Assembly: GCF_900186615.1 (NCBI RefSeq)
Contig: NZ_LT896588.1
Location: 2,154,095 to 2,189,337 of the forward strand
From: Parabacteroides bouchesdurhonensis
Lineage (GTDB): Bacteria; Bacteroidota; Bacteroidia; Bacteroidales; Tannerellaceae
Direction of reading: 5' to 3'
Length of the DNA stretch: 35,243 nucleotides
Made by a program: the position numbers and the translations under genes. Numbering within the stretch: position 1 is the first letter of the stretch; every line of letters begins with the position of its first letter. Under the pieces are notes generated by a model. The model was given only the letters and a program-made list of their open reading frames with translations, was not told the origin of the DNA and searched no databases. Below, in pieces: positions 15,444-24,163 of this stretch.

Positions 15444-16352
15444 TTATTTGATGATTACTTGGTTTTTGATTATTTGGTATTTAAAATTTATAATATTAGA
15501 CAATGCATTCAATATATCTTCTAAAGACTCATTTTGAATGAATTTTGCTGTTATATTATGTCTGGTGATATTTGTATTTGATTTATCATAACTGATCTGT
15601 ACTCCATATTGGATTTCAATACGGCGTAAGACATCACTTATAGGGGTTTTGTCAAAAATTAATATTCCTTCTTTCCATGAAGTATATCTGGATGCATTTA
15701 CTTCATTTACAATAAAACCATTTATCTGAGGATTATACACGGATTGGTGATTAGGTGACATTATAATAGATTGAGAATTAGGGGTGTCAAGTGTTGAAAG
15801 ACGTACGGAGCCTTCCGTCAGAATAACCTGAACCGAATTATCCTGAGAATAAGCAGAAACTGAAAATTCTGTCCCGAGTGCTTCAATTTCTATCAGAGAT
15901 GTCTTTACTCTAAAAGGTTTTTCTTTATTGGAGGCAACTTTAAAATACCCTTCTCCTATGAGATAAATAATACGATTTTTATCAATAAACTTTTTCGGTG
16001 CTATTAAGACGGAACCCGAATTTAAATAAACCCGTGTATCGTCTTCTAAGACAACTTCACGCCTTTCACCCATTGGAGCAACATATTCTGTGTATGATAT
16101 AATTGACTCCTGAACAATAGTTCTATTATTAAAAGAAAGGTATGTGAAAAATGAGGCTAAGACTGGTAACAACAAAATACCAGCTATTTTCAAAATAGAA
16201 TAGTTCTTTTGAGTAGCTTTCCTTTTTGCGGAAAACAATTCTTCATAAAGTGAAATCCTGGCTAATAATTGCTTTAAAGAATTTTCTACTTCTTTTTCCG
16301 ATACATTCACTTGAAGATTGTTCCACAGATCTTTTAAATCCTGCTGTTCCAT
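15444..16352 (-). CDS. FecR-like anti-sigma factor
   Basis: A 302-residue inner-membrane anti-sigma factor. Cytoplasmic N-terminal helical region (1-50), one membrane segment (about 54-72, ILKIAGILLLPVLASFFTYL), periplasmic FecR domain with APMGERREVVLEDDTRVYLN followed by SGSVL and ALGTEFSVSAY, and a C-terminal DUF4974-type domain (about 230-302) that contacts the STN domain of SusC. It holds the partner ECF sigma factor until the transporter signals. It lies 75 bp downstream of the sigma gene and 102 bp upstream of susC-like, the standard order. Confidence 0.95.
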   Translation of the reverse strand: MEQQDLKDLWNNLQVNVSEKEVENSLKQLLARISLYEELFSAKRKATQKNYSILKIAGILLLPVLASFFTYLSFNNRTIVQESIISYTEYVAPMGERREVVLEDDTRVYLNSGSVLIAPKKFIDKNRIIYLIGEGYFKVASNKEKPFRVKTSLIEIEALGTEFSVSAYSQDNSVQVILTEGSVRLSTLDTPNSQSIIMSPNHQSVYNPQINGFIVNEVNASRYTSWKEGILIFDKTPISDVLRRIEIQYGVQISYDKSNTNITRHNITAKFIQNESLEDILNALSNIINFKYQIIKNQVIIK

Positions 16353-16427
16353 AAATTGTCATTTATAAGTAATACAATAAAGAGAATGGATACACGTAAA
16401 TAAGAATCCAAAAAAGCATATGGTTCT

Positions 16428-16985
16428 TTAAAGGAAGAAAAACAGATAGTTTTTTTCTATGACTTTGCGTAGAAATTTCAAAGAAGAAGAGATGTGTTTT
16501 TCTACTGTTCGTTTGGATATGCCTAATTTTTTAGCAATTTCTGCATTCATAAGTCCTTCTTCTCTGCTTAGCCGAAATACTTTTTGTTGTTGGGAAGGCA
16601 TATCATTAACAGCACCTTCTATTATAGCAAGTAAATCTTTGAAATAAAAATATTCTTCTACTTCTGTATGTGCCGTGTTAAAGACTTGGATAGTATGGTC
16701 TATATATCGTTGTTCAACTTCTTTCTTCTTAAAATAATTCAGAACAATATTTTTTGCAATAGTAAACATGTAGGAGTCAAAAGATAAATCTAAATTTAGG
16801 TTTTCACGGTTTATCCATAACCTCATAAAAACATCTTGCGTTATTTCTTCAGTCAATTGTTTATCTTTTAAAAATTGAAAGATAAAAGAAAATATTTTGG
16901 GATAATATAAACGGAATAATTGAGAAAAGGCGAGTTTATTACCTTTCTTTATTTGCTCAATTATATGACTTATATTATTCGGCAT
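16428..16985 (-). CDS. ECF-type RNA polymerase sigma factor
   Basis: A 185-residue ECF sigma factor from ATG 16985 (MPNNISHIIEQI). The frame is open to an ATG at 17045, but the extra 20 residues do not look like a sigma N-terminus. Sigma region 2 includes ITQDVFMRLWINRENLNLD and FDSYMFTIAKNIVLNYFKKK. Sigma region 4 is the HTH EEGLMNAEIAKKLGISKRTV. It heads the cluster sigma, FecR, SusC-like, SusD-like, GDPD and should direct transcription of the transporter genes when FecR releases it. Confidence 0.95.
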   Translation of the reverse strand: MPNNISHIIEQIKKGNKLAFSQLFRLYYPKIFSFIFQFLKDKQLTEEITQDVFMRLWINRENLNLDLSFDSYMFTIAKNIVLNYFKKKEVEQRYIDHTIQVFNTAHTEVEEYFYFKDLLAIIEGAVNDMPSQQQKVFRLSREEGLMNAEIAKKLGISKRTVEKHISSSLKFLRKVIEKNYLFFFL

Positions 16986-17118
16986 AGGATAAATAGTCAA
17001 TATTTTATTGGAGTGTATTTGACAAATATTGCAAAAAATATTCATTAATATACAAATAACAACTGTTTAATTAATATCAAGCAATCTGTATCGTCTTTAC
17101 AATGAAATATAGAAAGTC

Positions 17119-17146
17119 ACACGGTATAAAGTTTTCTATACCGTGT
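17119..17146. terminator. Hairpin between phosphatase and sigma genes
   Basis: A perfect 10-bp stem, ACACGGTATA (17119-17128) with TATACCGTGT (17137-17146) and an 8-nt loop. It lies just after the phosphatase stop on the minus strand, separating that gene from the sigma operon. The following T run is weak. Confidence 0.6.
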
Positions 17147-17176
17147 TTTGACAAAGTCAATTGTTTCGGTTCATTC

Positions 17177-18631
17177 CTATTCTGGCAGAAACAGCATTTC
17201 TTCTGGAATAATTGTTTCATTCATATTCCGGCTTGCTATTCCTACTTCAAGTTCTTCTCCCATATAACTTTCAAAATAAAGTACTTTTAACTCATGAAAA
17301 CCTGCTTCCAGAGCCACCTTTCCCGAAATATACCGGGCAGAATGCGATCCATCATTATCTACAATTACATTTCCGTCAATTAACAATTTGGACCCGTCAT
17401 CCGAGTAAGTATAAAAACGATACACACCTCTTTCAGGTATTTTGATCCAGGTATGAAACTCATATCCGAAATGATCTTTTACAGCGGCTTCCTTTATGGT
17501 AAAGTTAGGGAATGATCCTCTTTTTACCTCTGTTTTAGAATCTAAATCGGTGGTAGATTTGTATTCCCCTTCGTAATAAATATAACGGACGCCTTGTTGG
17601 GGTTGCTTTATGTTTTTAGCGGCTAAATACTTCAGATTTTCCTCATCTAAAGAGGAAATACCGGAAGGATAATAATAAGAAAGCTCTTTTCCTTTTGCCG
17701 TACGTATCCATGTATCAAACTTTTGTTGGCCTTCATATAATTCAATAATTCTTCCCCCTCTTTCCAGTTTACCCCGTGCATCTGCCCCTGTAGTTCTTCC
17801 AAACCCTAATGCTATGCCATAATTAATTCCTATATAATCGTTATCGTGGTCATGTCCTGTAAAAACACCCATTATATCTCCCATATCAACCATTGAACTG
17901 AATAGGGCTGAATTTATATTGGGAGAGGATATTACTTCTTCGTTGTGACCAATTGTCGTATTCTGTCCTATAATGTTATGGTATTCCGGAATCGGAATAT
18001 GAAAAAATGCCAGCGAAGGTAAAGGCTTATTTCCATTACTCTTGGTATATTGTTCGCTTTGCTTACGATACCATTCAATCTGATTATACTTGATCCGGTC
18101 ATACTCTCCATATTTTCGGGTATTTTCCGGATAATCATGAGAGTCTAGGCAATAAAGCAGAGCTGCTAAATCAGACTTAGAGCCTTGTACTTCAATTACA
18201 AAATTTCCACATCCATGAATATCTTCAGGGCCTTTATTCCCTACAAAATAAGGAGATTGGTTAAGCCAATTATAAATAGTTTCTCTAGTGTACCCTTGTT
18301 CGGCGTCATGATTTCCCATAGTTACGGCAAAAGGAATCTCCTCTTCTTCAAAGATTTTAATAATCGCTTGCCATCCTTTTTCTGCCGGACGACTAGTGAC
18401 AACATCTCCTGTGATAATAGCAAGATTAGGCTTTTCTGTTTGCAAAACATGTTTTATAGTGGCCGTTGTATGAGCACAATTTTGCGAATGAGGATTCCAA
18501 TGCAAATCTGTAAATTGAACAATTTTGAATTTGCCATTCTCCTCAAATTTCAAAGGAATCTTTGTCTGGGCAGTTACCAAGCCGGCAAATAAACCTGATG
18601 CAATGATAACAAATGATAGTAGTTTTTTCAT
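17177..18631 (-). CDS. Exported calcineurin-like phosphatase with PA14 domain
   Basis: A 484-residue metallophosphoesterase. Signal peptide 1-21 (MKKLLSFVIIASGLFAGLVTA). The metal-binding motifs appear in order: QFTDLHWNPH, ITGDVV, MGNHDAE, LAFFHIP, and GHDHDND. The last about 130 residues (from about 350) resemble a PA14 carbohydrate-binding domain with FYTYSDDGSKLLIDGNVIVD and GFHELKVLYFES. The enzyme would remove phosphate from a surface-bound, possibly glycosylated substrate in the periplasm. It lies upstream of the ECF/SusCD/GDPD cluster on the same strand but has its own promoter and terminator. The combination suggests phosphodiester and phosphomonoester cleavage in one pathway (inference). 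Confidence 0.92.
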   Translation of the reverse strand: MKKLLSFVIIASGLFAGLVTAQTKIPLKFEENGKFKIVQFTDLHWNPHSQNCAHTTATIKHVLQTEKPNLAIITGDVVTSRPAEKGWQAIIKIFEEEEIPFAVTMGNHDAEQGYTRETIYNWLNQSPYFVGNKGPEDIHGCGNFVIEVQGSKSDLAALLYCLDSHDYPENTRKYGEYDRIKYNQIEWYRKQSEQYTKSNGNKPLPSLAFFHIPIPEYHNIIGQNTTIGHNEEVISSPNINSALFSSMVDMGDIMGVFTGHDHDNDYIGINYGIALGFGRTTGADARGKLERGGRIIELYEGQQKFDTWIRTAKGKELSYYYPSGISSLDEENLKYLAAKNIKQPQQGVRYIYYEGEYKSTTDLDSKTEVKRGSFPNFTIKEAAVKDHFGYEFHTWIKIPERGVYRFYTYSDDGSKLLIDGNVIVDNDGSHSARYISGKVALEAGFHELKVLYFESYMGEELEVGIASRNMNETIIPEEMLFLPE

Positions 18632-18680
18632 GATTTGATATGTGATTAATCTTAAAACAGATTTCTACTTATAGAATATA

Positions 18681-18710
18681 CAAACTTAATGACCTGTTAC
18701 ACTTACCAAA
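18681..18710 (-). promoter_or_regulatory. Promoter of the PA14 phosphatase gene
   Basis: On the minus strand, TTTG (18710-18707), 18 nt, then TAAGTTTG (18688-18681). This is close to the Bacteroides consensus and about 50 bp before the start codon. Confidence 0.65.
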
Positions 18711-18886
18711 TTGATGGATATTTAGTGTTTATTCACACTTGTATTGAAAAAGTAGTGGAAATGTCTTAAAAGGTATCGGTGATATCACGAAGAAAAGGAA
18801 ATTAAAGAAGAAGAGGAACAGATAAATGCCTGCGTATAAAGAGAAATTTGAATCGGTATTTGTGTGAAGGTTTGAAGAAAAAGAGC

Positions 18887-18894
18887 TATATTTG
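18887..18894 (+). promoter_or_regulatory. -7 element before PPi-phosphofructokinase
   Basis: TATATTTG lies 51 bp before the start codon. The nearest TTTG at a plausible distance is at 18859-18862 (24-nt spacing), so the -33 is weak. The rest of the divergent intergenic region (18632-18945) shows nothing else notable. Confidence 0.45.
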
Positions 18895-18945
18895 CACCGC
18901 TTTTGAAAACGAGATAGATAATTCCTAAATAAATCAGATTAAGAA

Positions 18946-20592
18946 ATGACAAAGAGTGCATTACAAATCGCAAGAGCAGCTTACCAGCCAAAGGTACCTG
19001 CTGCATTGAAAGGTGCTGTTAAAGCCGTAGACGGCGAGTATACTCAATCAGTAGCCGATCAGGACGAAATCAAGAAATTGTTCCCTAACACTTACGGTAT
19101 GCCTATCGTTACTTTCGAGAAAAGTAATGAAAAGAAGGCTATGCCTGCAATGAATGTAGGTGTTATTCTTTCTGGAGGCCAAGCTCCTGGAGGTCACAAT
19201 GTGATCGCTGGTTTGTTCGATGGTATTAAGGCTCATAATACAGCTTCTCGCTTGTATGGATTTATTCTAGGCCCAGGCGGTTTGATAGATCACAAATATA
19301 TGGAACTAACATCCGGTATTATTGACGAATACCGTAATACGGGTGGTTTCGATATGATCGGTTCCGGTCGTACAAAGCTGGAAACTAAAGAACAGTTTGA
19401 TAAGGGACTTGAAATATTGAAGGAACTTGATATTAAGGCTTTGGTTATTATTGGCGGTGACGACTCAAATACAAATGCTTGTGTTTTAGCAGAATATTAT
19501 AAAGCTATTAACGCCGGCGTACAGGTTATAGGTTGTCCGAAAACTATTGACGGTGACTTAAAGAATGCCCAGATTGAAACTTCTTTTGGTTTCGATACGG
19601 CTTGTAAAGTTTATTCAGAAGTTATCGGTAACATTCAGCGTGACTGTAACTCTGCCCAGAAGTACTGGCATTTCATTAAATTGATGGGACGTTCGGCATC
19701 TCATATCGCTTTGGAGTGTGCTTTGCAAACTCAGCCGAATATCTGTATTATATCAGAAGAAGTTGAAGCAAAAAATATGTCATTGGATGACATCGTTACA
19801 TATATTGCAGGTATCGTTGCAAAGCGTGCCGATGAAGGCAATAACTTCGGTACTGTATTGATCCCCGAAGGTTTGATTGAATTTGTCCCTGCAATGAAAC
19901 GTTTGATTGCTGAGTTAAATGACTTCTTGGCTAAAAATGACGCAGAGTTCAAGATGATTAAAAAGAGCGAACAACGTGCTTATATCATTAGCAAGTTAAC
20001 GAAAGACAATGCTGACCTATACGCATCTCTTCCTGAAGGCGTTGCCCGTCAGTTATCTTTAGATCGTGACCCGCACGGAAATGTTCAGGTTTCTTTGATT
20101 GAAACAGAAAAGCTGCTTTCTGAAATGGTTGCTAAGAAATTGGCAGAATGGAAGGCTGCAGGTAAGTATGTAGGTAAGTTTGCTGCTCAACACCACTTCT
20201 TTGGTTATGAAGGACGTTGTGCTGCTCCGTCTAATTATGATGCAGATTATTGCTATTCATTAGGATACACTGCTTCTTGCCTGATAGCTTCTGGTAAAAC
20301 TGGCTATATGTCATCCGTTCGCAATACTACTGCTCCTGCTGATAAATGGATTGCCGGCGGTATTCCTGTAACAATGATGATGAATATGGAGCGTCGTCAT
20401 GGCGAAATGAAACCAGTTATCCAGAAAGCTTTAGTAAAGTTGGATGGCGCGCCATTTAAGAAATTTGCTGCAAACCGTGACGAGTGGGCTATGACTACAA
20501 GTTATGTTTATCCGGGTCCTATCCAGTATTTCGGTCCTACCGAAGTATGCGATGAACCTACTAAGACTTTGCAGTTGGAACAGGCTAAATAA
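18946..20592 (+). CDS. pfp: Pyrophosphate-dependent phosphofructokinase
   Basis: A 548-residue PPi:fructose-6-phosphate phosphotransferase, the reversible glycolytic step that uses pyrophosphate instead of ATP and is common in Bacteroidota. The PPi-type signature [16 protein letters not shown] has the second Asp in GGDD that blocks ATP use, and [10 protein letters not shown] carries the catalytic Asp. Other family blocks are [19 protein letters not shown] and [17 protein letters not shown]. The length matches the long clade II PFP. It is a monocistronic plus-strand gene followed by a strong terminator at 20621. No membrane segments; a cytosolic enzyme. Confidence 0.97.
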   Translation: MTKSALQIARAAYQPKVPAALKGAVKAVDGEYTQSVADQDEIKKLFPNTYGMPIVTFEKSNEKKAMPAMNVGVILSGGQAPGGHNVIAGLFDGIKAHNTASRLYGFILGPGGLIDHKYMELTSGIIDEYRNTGGFDMIGSGRTKLETKEQFDKGLEILKELDIKALVIIGGDDSNTNACVLAEYYKAINAGVQVIGCPKTIDGDLKNAQIETSFGFDTACKVYSEVIGNIQRDCNSAQKYWHFIKLMGRSASHIALECALQTQPNICIISEEVEAKNMSLDDIVTYIAGIVAKRADEGNNFGTVLIPEGLIEFVPAMKRLIAELNDFLAKNDAEFKMIKKSEQRAYIISKLTKDNADLYASLPEGVARQLSLDRDPHGNVQVSLIETEKLLSEMVAKKLAEWKAAGKYVGKFAAQHHFFGYEGRCAAPSNYDADYCYSLGYTASCLIASGKTGYMSSVRNTTAPADKWIAGGIPVTMMMNMERRHGEMKPVIQKALVKLDGAPFKKFAANRDEWAMTTSYVYPGPIQYFGPTEVCDEPTKTLQLEQAK

Positions 20593-20620
20593 GAACCTTT
20601 AAATACTGTTTATATTGTCG

Positions 20621-20657
20621 GAGAGCAACAAGGATACCCTTGTTGCTCTCTTTTTTT
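20621..20657 (+). terminator. Terminator of the phosphofructokinase gene
   Basis: A 13-bp stem, GAGAGCAACAAGG (20621-20633) with CCTTGTTGCTCTC (20638-20650), and a T7 run. Confidence 0.93.
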
Positions 20658-20740
20658 GTAGTGTTGTCTTGACGTTAAACAGCATGTTTATTAATAAAAA
20701 AGTTACCATCATCTAGCAAAAAATATCCGCACTTTTATTC

Positions 20741-20828
20741 TTTTGACCTGGCTCAAAATTGATTTTGCCCTAGCTCAAAATTAATTTCGAGCCAGGTCGT
20801 AATTGATTTCGACCTAGGTCAAAAGAAT
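20741..20828. repeat. Four tandem 22-bp degenerate palindromic units
   Basis: Units at 20741, 20763, 20785 and 20807, each 22 bp with the plan TTTyGAsCyrGsTCrwAATT. The cores are GACCTGGCTC, GCCCTAGCTC, GAGCCAGGTC and GACCTAGGTC. The first and third cores are exact reverse complements, and the fourth is a perfect 10-bp palindrome. The outer sequence TTTATTCTTTTGACCT on the left is mirrored by AGGTCAAAAGAATAAA on the right. The array follows the phosphofructokinase terminator and precedes the beta-galactosidase by about 200 bp. It could be an operator array or a dispersed intergenic repeat. The rest of 20658-21033 holds no gene. Confidence 0.85.
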
Positions 20829-20965
20829 AAAGACTCAGGACTTTTTCCATAAATGGTGCTATGGTGAAGGATAATACGTAGGCACTCTTTGCCTAAAAAT
20901 AAGTGGAGATACTGAACCGGGATTTGTTTTTTCTCCATTTGTTTTTAATATATGGACAAAGAAAT

Positions 20966-20973
20966 TATCTTTG
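20966..20973 (+). promoter_or_regulatory. -7 element before beta-galactosidase
   Basis: TATCTTTG lies 60 bp before the start codon. A TTTG is at 20938-20941 (24-nt spacing, long). Confidence 0.45.
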
Positions 20974-21033
20974 TATATAATAAGCTCATAGTCATCGTTC
21001 TTATATACATTTGTTTATTTAAATTAGATATCC

Positions 21034-23328
21034 ATGAAAATTAGATTCATTCAGTTATTTATTTTGCTATTGTTTATTCCTCTAACCCTTTTTGCACAAG
21101 GTAGATTTTCCTTTGAGATTAAGGATGGACATTTTTACCGGGACGGTGCGGTTACGCCTGTTATCTCCGGAGAAATGCACTATCCCCGTATTCCTCATCA
21201 ATATTGGCGTCACCGCTTGGAGATGATGAAGGCTATGGGATTGAATACTGTGGCTACTTATGTGTTTTGGAATTTACATGAAACTGAACCTGGAAAATGG
21301 GATTTTGAAGGAGACAAGAACCTTCGTGAATATATAAAAACCGCCGGCGATCTGGGAATGATGGTTATACTTCGTCCCGGTCCGTATGTATGTGCCGAAT
21401 GGGAATTTGGAGGCTATCCGTGGTGGTTGCAGAATATTCCGAACATGGAAATCAGGCGGGATAACCCGGAGTTCTTGCAACGGACAAAACTATATATAGA
21501 CCGTTTATATAAAGAAGTTGGCGACTTGCAGGTAACAAAGGGAGGCCCGATTATTATGGTACAGGCCGAGAATGAATTCGGTTCATATGTTGCACAACGC
21601 AAAGATATTCCTTTGGAAGAACACCGGCGGTATAATGCCAAGATACGTCAGCAGCTGGCTGATGCCGGATTTGACGCGCCTCTGTTTACTTCGGACGGGA
21701 GCTGGTTGTTTGAGGGTGGCTCAACGCCGGGCGCTTTGCCTACTGCAAACGGAGAAAGCAATATAGATAATTTGAAAAAGGTTGTAAATGAATATCATGG
21801 AGGGACAGGACCTTATATGGTAGCTGAGTTTTATCCGGGCTGGTTAATGCACTGGGCTGAACCGTTCCCCGACGTAAGCGCTTCAAGCGTTGCACGTCAG
21901 ACAGAGATGTATTTACAGAATGATGTTTCATTTAATTTTTATATGGTTCATGGTGGAACTAACTTTGGTTTTACTTCCGGGGCAAACTATGATAAGAACC
22001 ATGATATTCAGCCGGATATGACAAGCTATGATTATGATGCCCCTATCAGTGAGGCCGGTTGGGTTACTCCTAAATATGATTCGATCCGGAACGTTATTAA
22101 GAAATATGTAAAATATACAGTTCCGGAAGCTCCCGCTCCTAATCCTGTAATAGAGATTCCTTCTATTCGTTTAACGAAGGTTGCGGATGTGTTGGCTCTT
22201 GCTAAAGAGCAGAAACCTTTGGTGGCATCTAATCCGATGACTTTTGAGCAGTTGAATCAAGGATATGGTTATGTGCTGTATACGCATCATTTCAATCAAC
22301 CGATCTCGGGAACTCTGGAGATTCCCGGTTTAAGAGATTATGCTACGGTTTATTTGAATGGTGAACGGGTTGGAGAATTGAATCGTTATTATAATAATTA
22401 TTCAATGCCAATTGATATTCCGTTCAATACAACGCTGGAAGTTTTAGTAGAGAATTGGGGACGCATCAATTACGGGGAGGAGATTGTAAATAACACGAAA
22501 GGTATTATCAGTCCGGTAACTATCAATGGCCTGGAAATATCCGACTGGTCTATGTATAAGTTACCGATGGACCGCGAGCCGTCATTTGCAAAGCTAAGTA
22601 AAGATAAGGTTTATACTAACACGCCGGACAAAACCTCTTCTTTGTATGGCAAGCCTGTTTTCTATGAAGGAACTTTCAATTTGGATAAGACGGGAGATAC
22701 ATTTATAGATATGTCTGCCTGGGGGAAAGGTATCATCTTTATTAATGGAAAAAATATAGGTAGATATTGGCAGGTTGGTCCTCAGCAGACGTTGTATATT
22801 CCGGGTGTGTGGCTAAAGAAAGGGGAGAACCGTATTGTTATTTTTGAGCAGTTGAATGATGAAAGAAAGACGAATGTAAGAACTGTAAAAACTCCGGTTT
22901 TGACCCAGCTAAAGAGTGTGTCATCAACAGAGGTAAGAAATAAACTTATGGAAAAAGTAGAGAGTCCGTTTAGTGTGGACGAAACGATAAATAAGATAGA
23001 GCAAACTATCAAATCGAATGGAGCTTCCGTATTTGCCGTATTTGATCATGCGAAGAATGCGAAAGAGGCGGGAATGGAATTGTTGCCGATAAAGGTGGTC
23101 GTTTTCGGCTCTCCTGAAATAGGAACGAAGTTGATGCAAGAGAATCCTGCTATTTCTTTGGAGTTGCCATTACGGATTTCCGTTTGGGAAGCTGCTGACG
23201 GCAAAGTATGGGTTACCTATCCGAACTTAGATGAAATATCGAAGGAATATGGAATGGAAAACAATACTGTTGTCGGTAAAATGCAGGAAGGATTAGTGAA
23301 CATTGTTAGGAATTCAACCGGCAAATAG
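21034..23328 (+). CDS. GH35 beta-galactosidase with C-terminal DUF302-like domain
   Basis: A 764-residue exported glycoside hydrolase. Signal peptide 1-21 (MKIRFIQLFILLLFIPLTLF). The GH35 TIM barrel (about 25-360) includes the start motif VISGEMHYPRIP, the acid/base Glu181 in QAENEFGSY and the nucleophile Glu265 in VAEFYPGW. Beta-sandwich domains follow (about 400-625, ending MSAWGKGIIFINGKNIGRYW and PQQTLYIPGVWL). The last about 130 residues (634-764) look like DUF302: FAVFDHAKNAKEAGMELLP, VVVFGSPEIGTKLMQENP, LPLRISVWEAADGKVWVTY. GH35 enzymes of this type usually end after the beta-sandwiches, so the fusion is unusual. It probably removes terminal beta-galactose from glycans; the role of the added domain is unknown. 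53 bp separate it from riboflavin synthase. Confidence 0.93.
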   Translation: MKIRFIQLFILLLFIPLTLFAQGRFSFEIKDGHFYRDGAVTPVISGEMHYPRIPHQYWRHRLEMMKAMGLNTVATYVFWNLHETEPGKWDFEGDKNLREYIKTAGDLGMMVILRPGPYVCAEWEFGGYPWWLQNIPNMEIRRDNPEFLQRTKLYIDRLYKEVGDLQVTKGGPIIMVQAENEFGSYVAQRKDIPLEEHRRYNAKIRQQLADAGFDAPLFTSDGSWLFEGGSTPGALPTANGESNIDNLKKVVNEYHGGTGPYMVAEFYPGWLMHWAEPFPDVSASSVARQTEMYLQNDVSFNFYMVHGGTNFGFTSGANYDKNHDIQPDMTSYDYDAPISEAGWVTPKYDSIRNVIKKYVKYTVPEAPAPNPVIEIPSIRLTKVADVLALAKEQKPLVASNPMTFEQLNQGYGYVLYTHHFNQPISGTLEIPGLRDYATVYLNGERVGELNRYYNNYSMPIDIPFNTTLEVLVENWGRINYGEEIVNNTKGIISPVTINGLEISDWSMYKLPMDREPSFAKLSKDKVYTNTPDKTSSLYGKPVFYEGTFNLDKTGDTFIDMSAWGKGIIFINGKNIGRYWQVGPQQTLYIPGVWLKKGENRIVIFEQLNDERKTNVRTVKTPVLTQLKSVSSTEVRNKLMEKVESPFSVDETINKIEQTIKSNGASVFAVFDHAKNAKEAGMELLPIKVVVFGSPEIGTKLMQENPAISLELPLRISVWEAADGKVWVTYPNLDEISKEYGMENNTVVGKMQEGLVNIVRNSTGK

Positions 23329-23381
23329 AATGATAGAAAATCTTAGTGGAAATAGATATTACAAATTAAAAACGATTTATT

Positions 23382-23984
23382 ATGTTCTCGGGAATAGTAG
23401 AAGAAACGGCACGCGTTGTGAATATAGAGCATGATTTGGATAATATTCATATCACAATGGAGTGTTCTTTTGTGGATGAATTGAAGATTGATCAGAGCGT
23501 GGCGCATAACGGAGTATGTCTGACGGTGGTTCGTAAGGAAGGAAATACTTTTACGACGACGGCTATGAGAGAGACTTTGGAACGTTCTAATCTAGGGCTT
23601 TTGAAGCCGGGTTCTTTGGTAAATCTGGAACGGAGCATGTTGATGAACGGACGTTTGGACGGCCATATAGTACAAGGTCATGTGGATCAAACGGCTGTTT
23701 GCACAAACGTGGAAGATGCAAGCGGCAGTTGGTATTATACCTTTGAGTATCCTTTTAATAAAGAAATGGCTCAACAGGGTTATTTGACAGTGGAGAAAGG
23801 TTCTGTATGTGTGAATGGTGTCAGTCTTACGGTATGCAATTCAAAAGAAAATAGTTTCCAGGTAGCCATTATACCTTATACACACGACAACACGAACTTT
23901 TGCCAGATAGAGAAAGGAACAGTCGTTAATTTAGAGTTTGATATTGTAGGTAAATATATCAGTAAGATGATGATGTTTAAATAA
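23382..23984 (+). CDS. ribE: Riboflavin synthase alpha chain
   Basis: A 200-residue enzyme that dismutates two 6,7-dimethyl-8-ribityllumazine molecules to riboflavin, the last step of riboflavin synthesis in the cytosol. Two lumazine-binding repeats are visible: the first starts MFSGIVEETARV and has SVAHNGVCLTV, the second starts LDGHIVQGHVDQ and has GSVCVNGVSLTV. Length and both repeats are complete. It follows the beta-galactosidase by 53 bp, probably by chance read-through or with a short own promoter; no FMN riboswitch fits in that gap. A strong terminator follows. Confidence 0.96.
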   Translation: MFSGIVEETARVVNIEHDLDNIHITMECSFVDELKIDQSVAHNGVCLTVVRKEGNTFTTTAMRETLERSNLGLLKPGSLVNLERSMLMNGRLDGHIVQGHVDQTAVCTNVEDASGSWYYTFEYPFNKEMAQQGYLTVEKGSVCVNGVSLTVCNSKENSFQVAIIPYTHDNTNFCQIEKGTVVNLEFDIVGKYISKMMMFK

Positions 23985-24006
23985 CGGTTAATAATATCTG
24001 AAAAAG

Positions 24007-24050
24007 AAATGCTTTCCATCCGGGTTCTTTCCGGAGGAAAGCATTTTTTT
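24007..24050 (+). terminator. Terminator of riboflavin synthase
   Basis: AAATGCTTTCC (24007-24017) pairs with GGAAAGCATTT (24036-24046). An inner CCGG/CCGG stem closes the loop, and a T run follows. Confidence 0.9.
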
Positions 24051-24163
24051 TGTCGGGTGCTTAATAAGATGCTTTTAAGTAAATTTTCATTAACAAAAGG
24101 CACTCTTGGTATGTTTATTGTAATATGACTATGCGAAGAAAATAAACGAAATAGATAAGTATT

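Noticed and set aside
16986-17045. 20-residue N-terminal extension of the ECF sigma factor
   Set aside because: Cysteine-rich and unlike sigma N-termini; ATG 16985 begins a typical region.
20741-20828. CRISPR array
   Set aside because: Units are contiguous 22-bp repeats without spacers, and no cas genes are nearby.
23329-23381. FMN riboswitch before riboflavin synthase
   Set aside because: Only 53 bp separate the genes, too short for the aptamer, and none of its conserved segments is seen.
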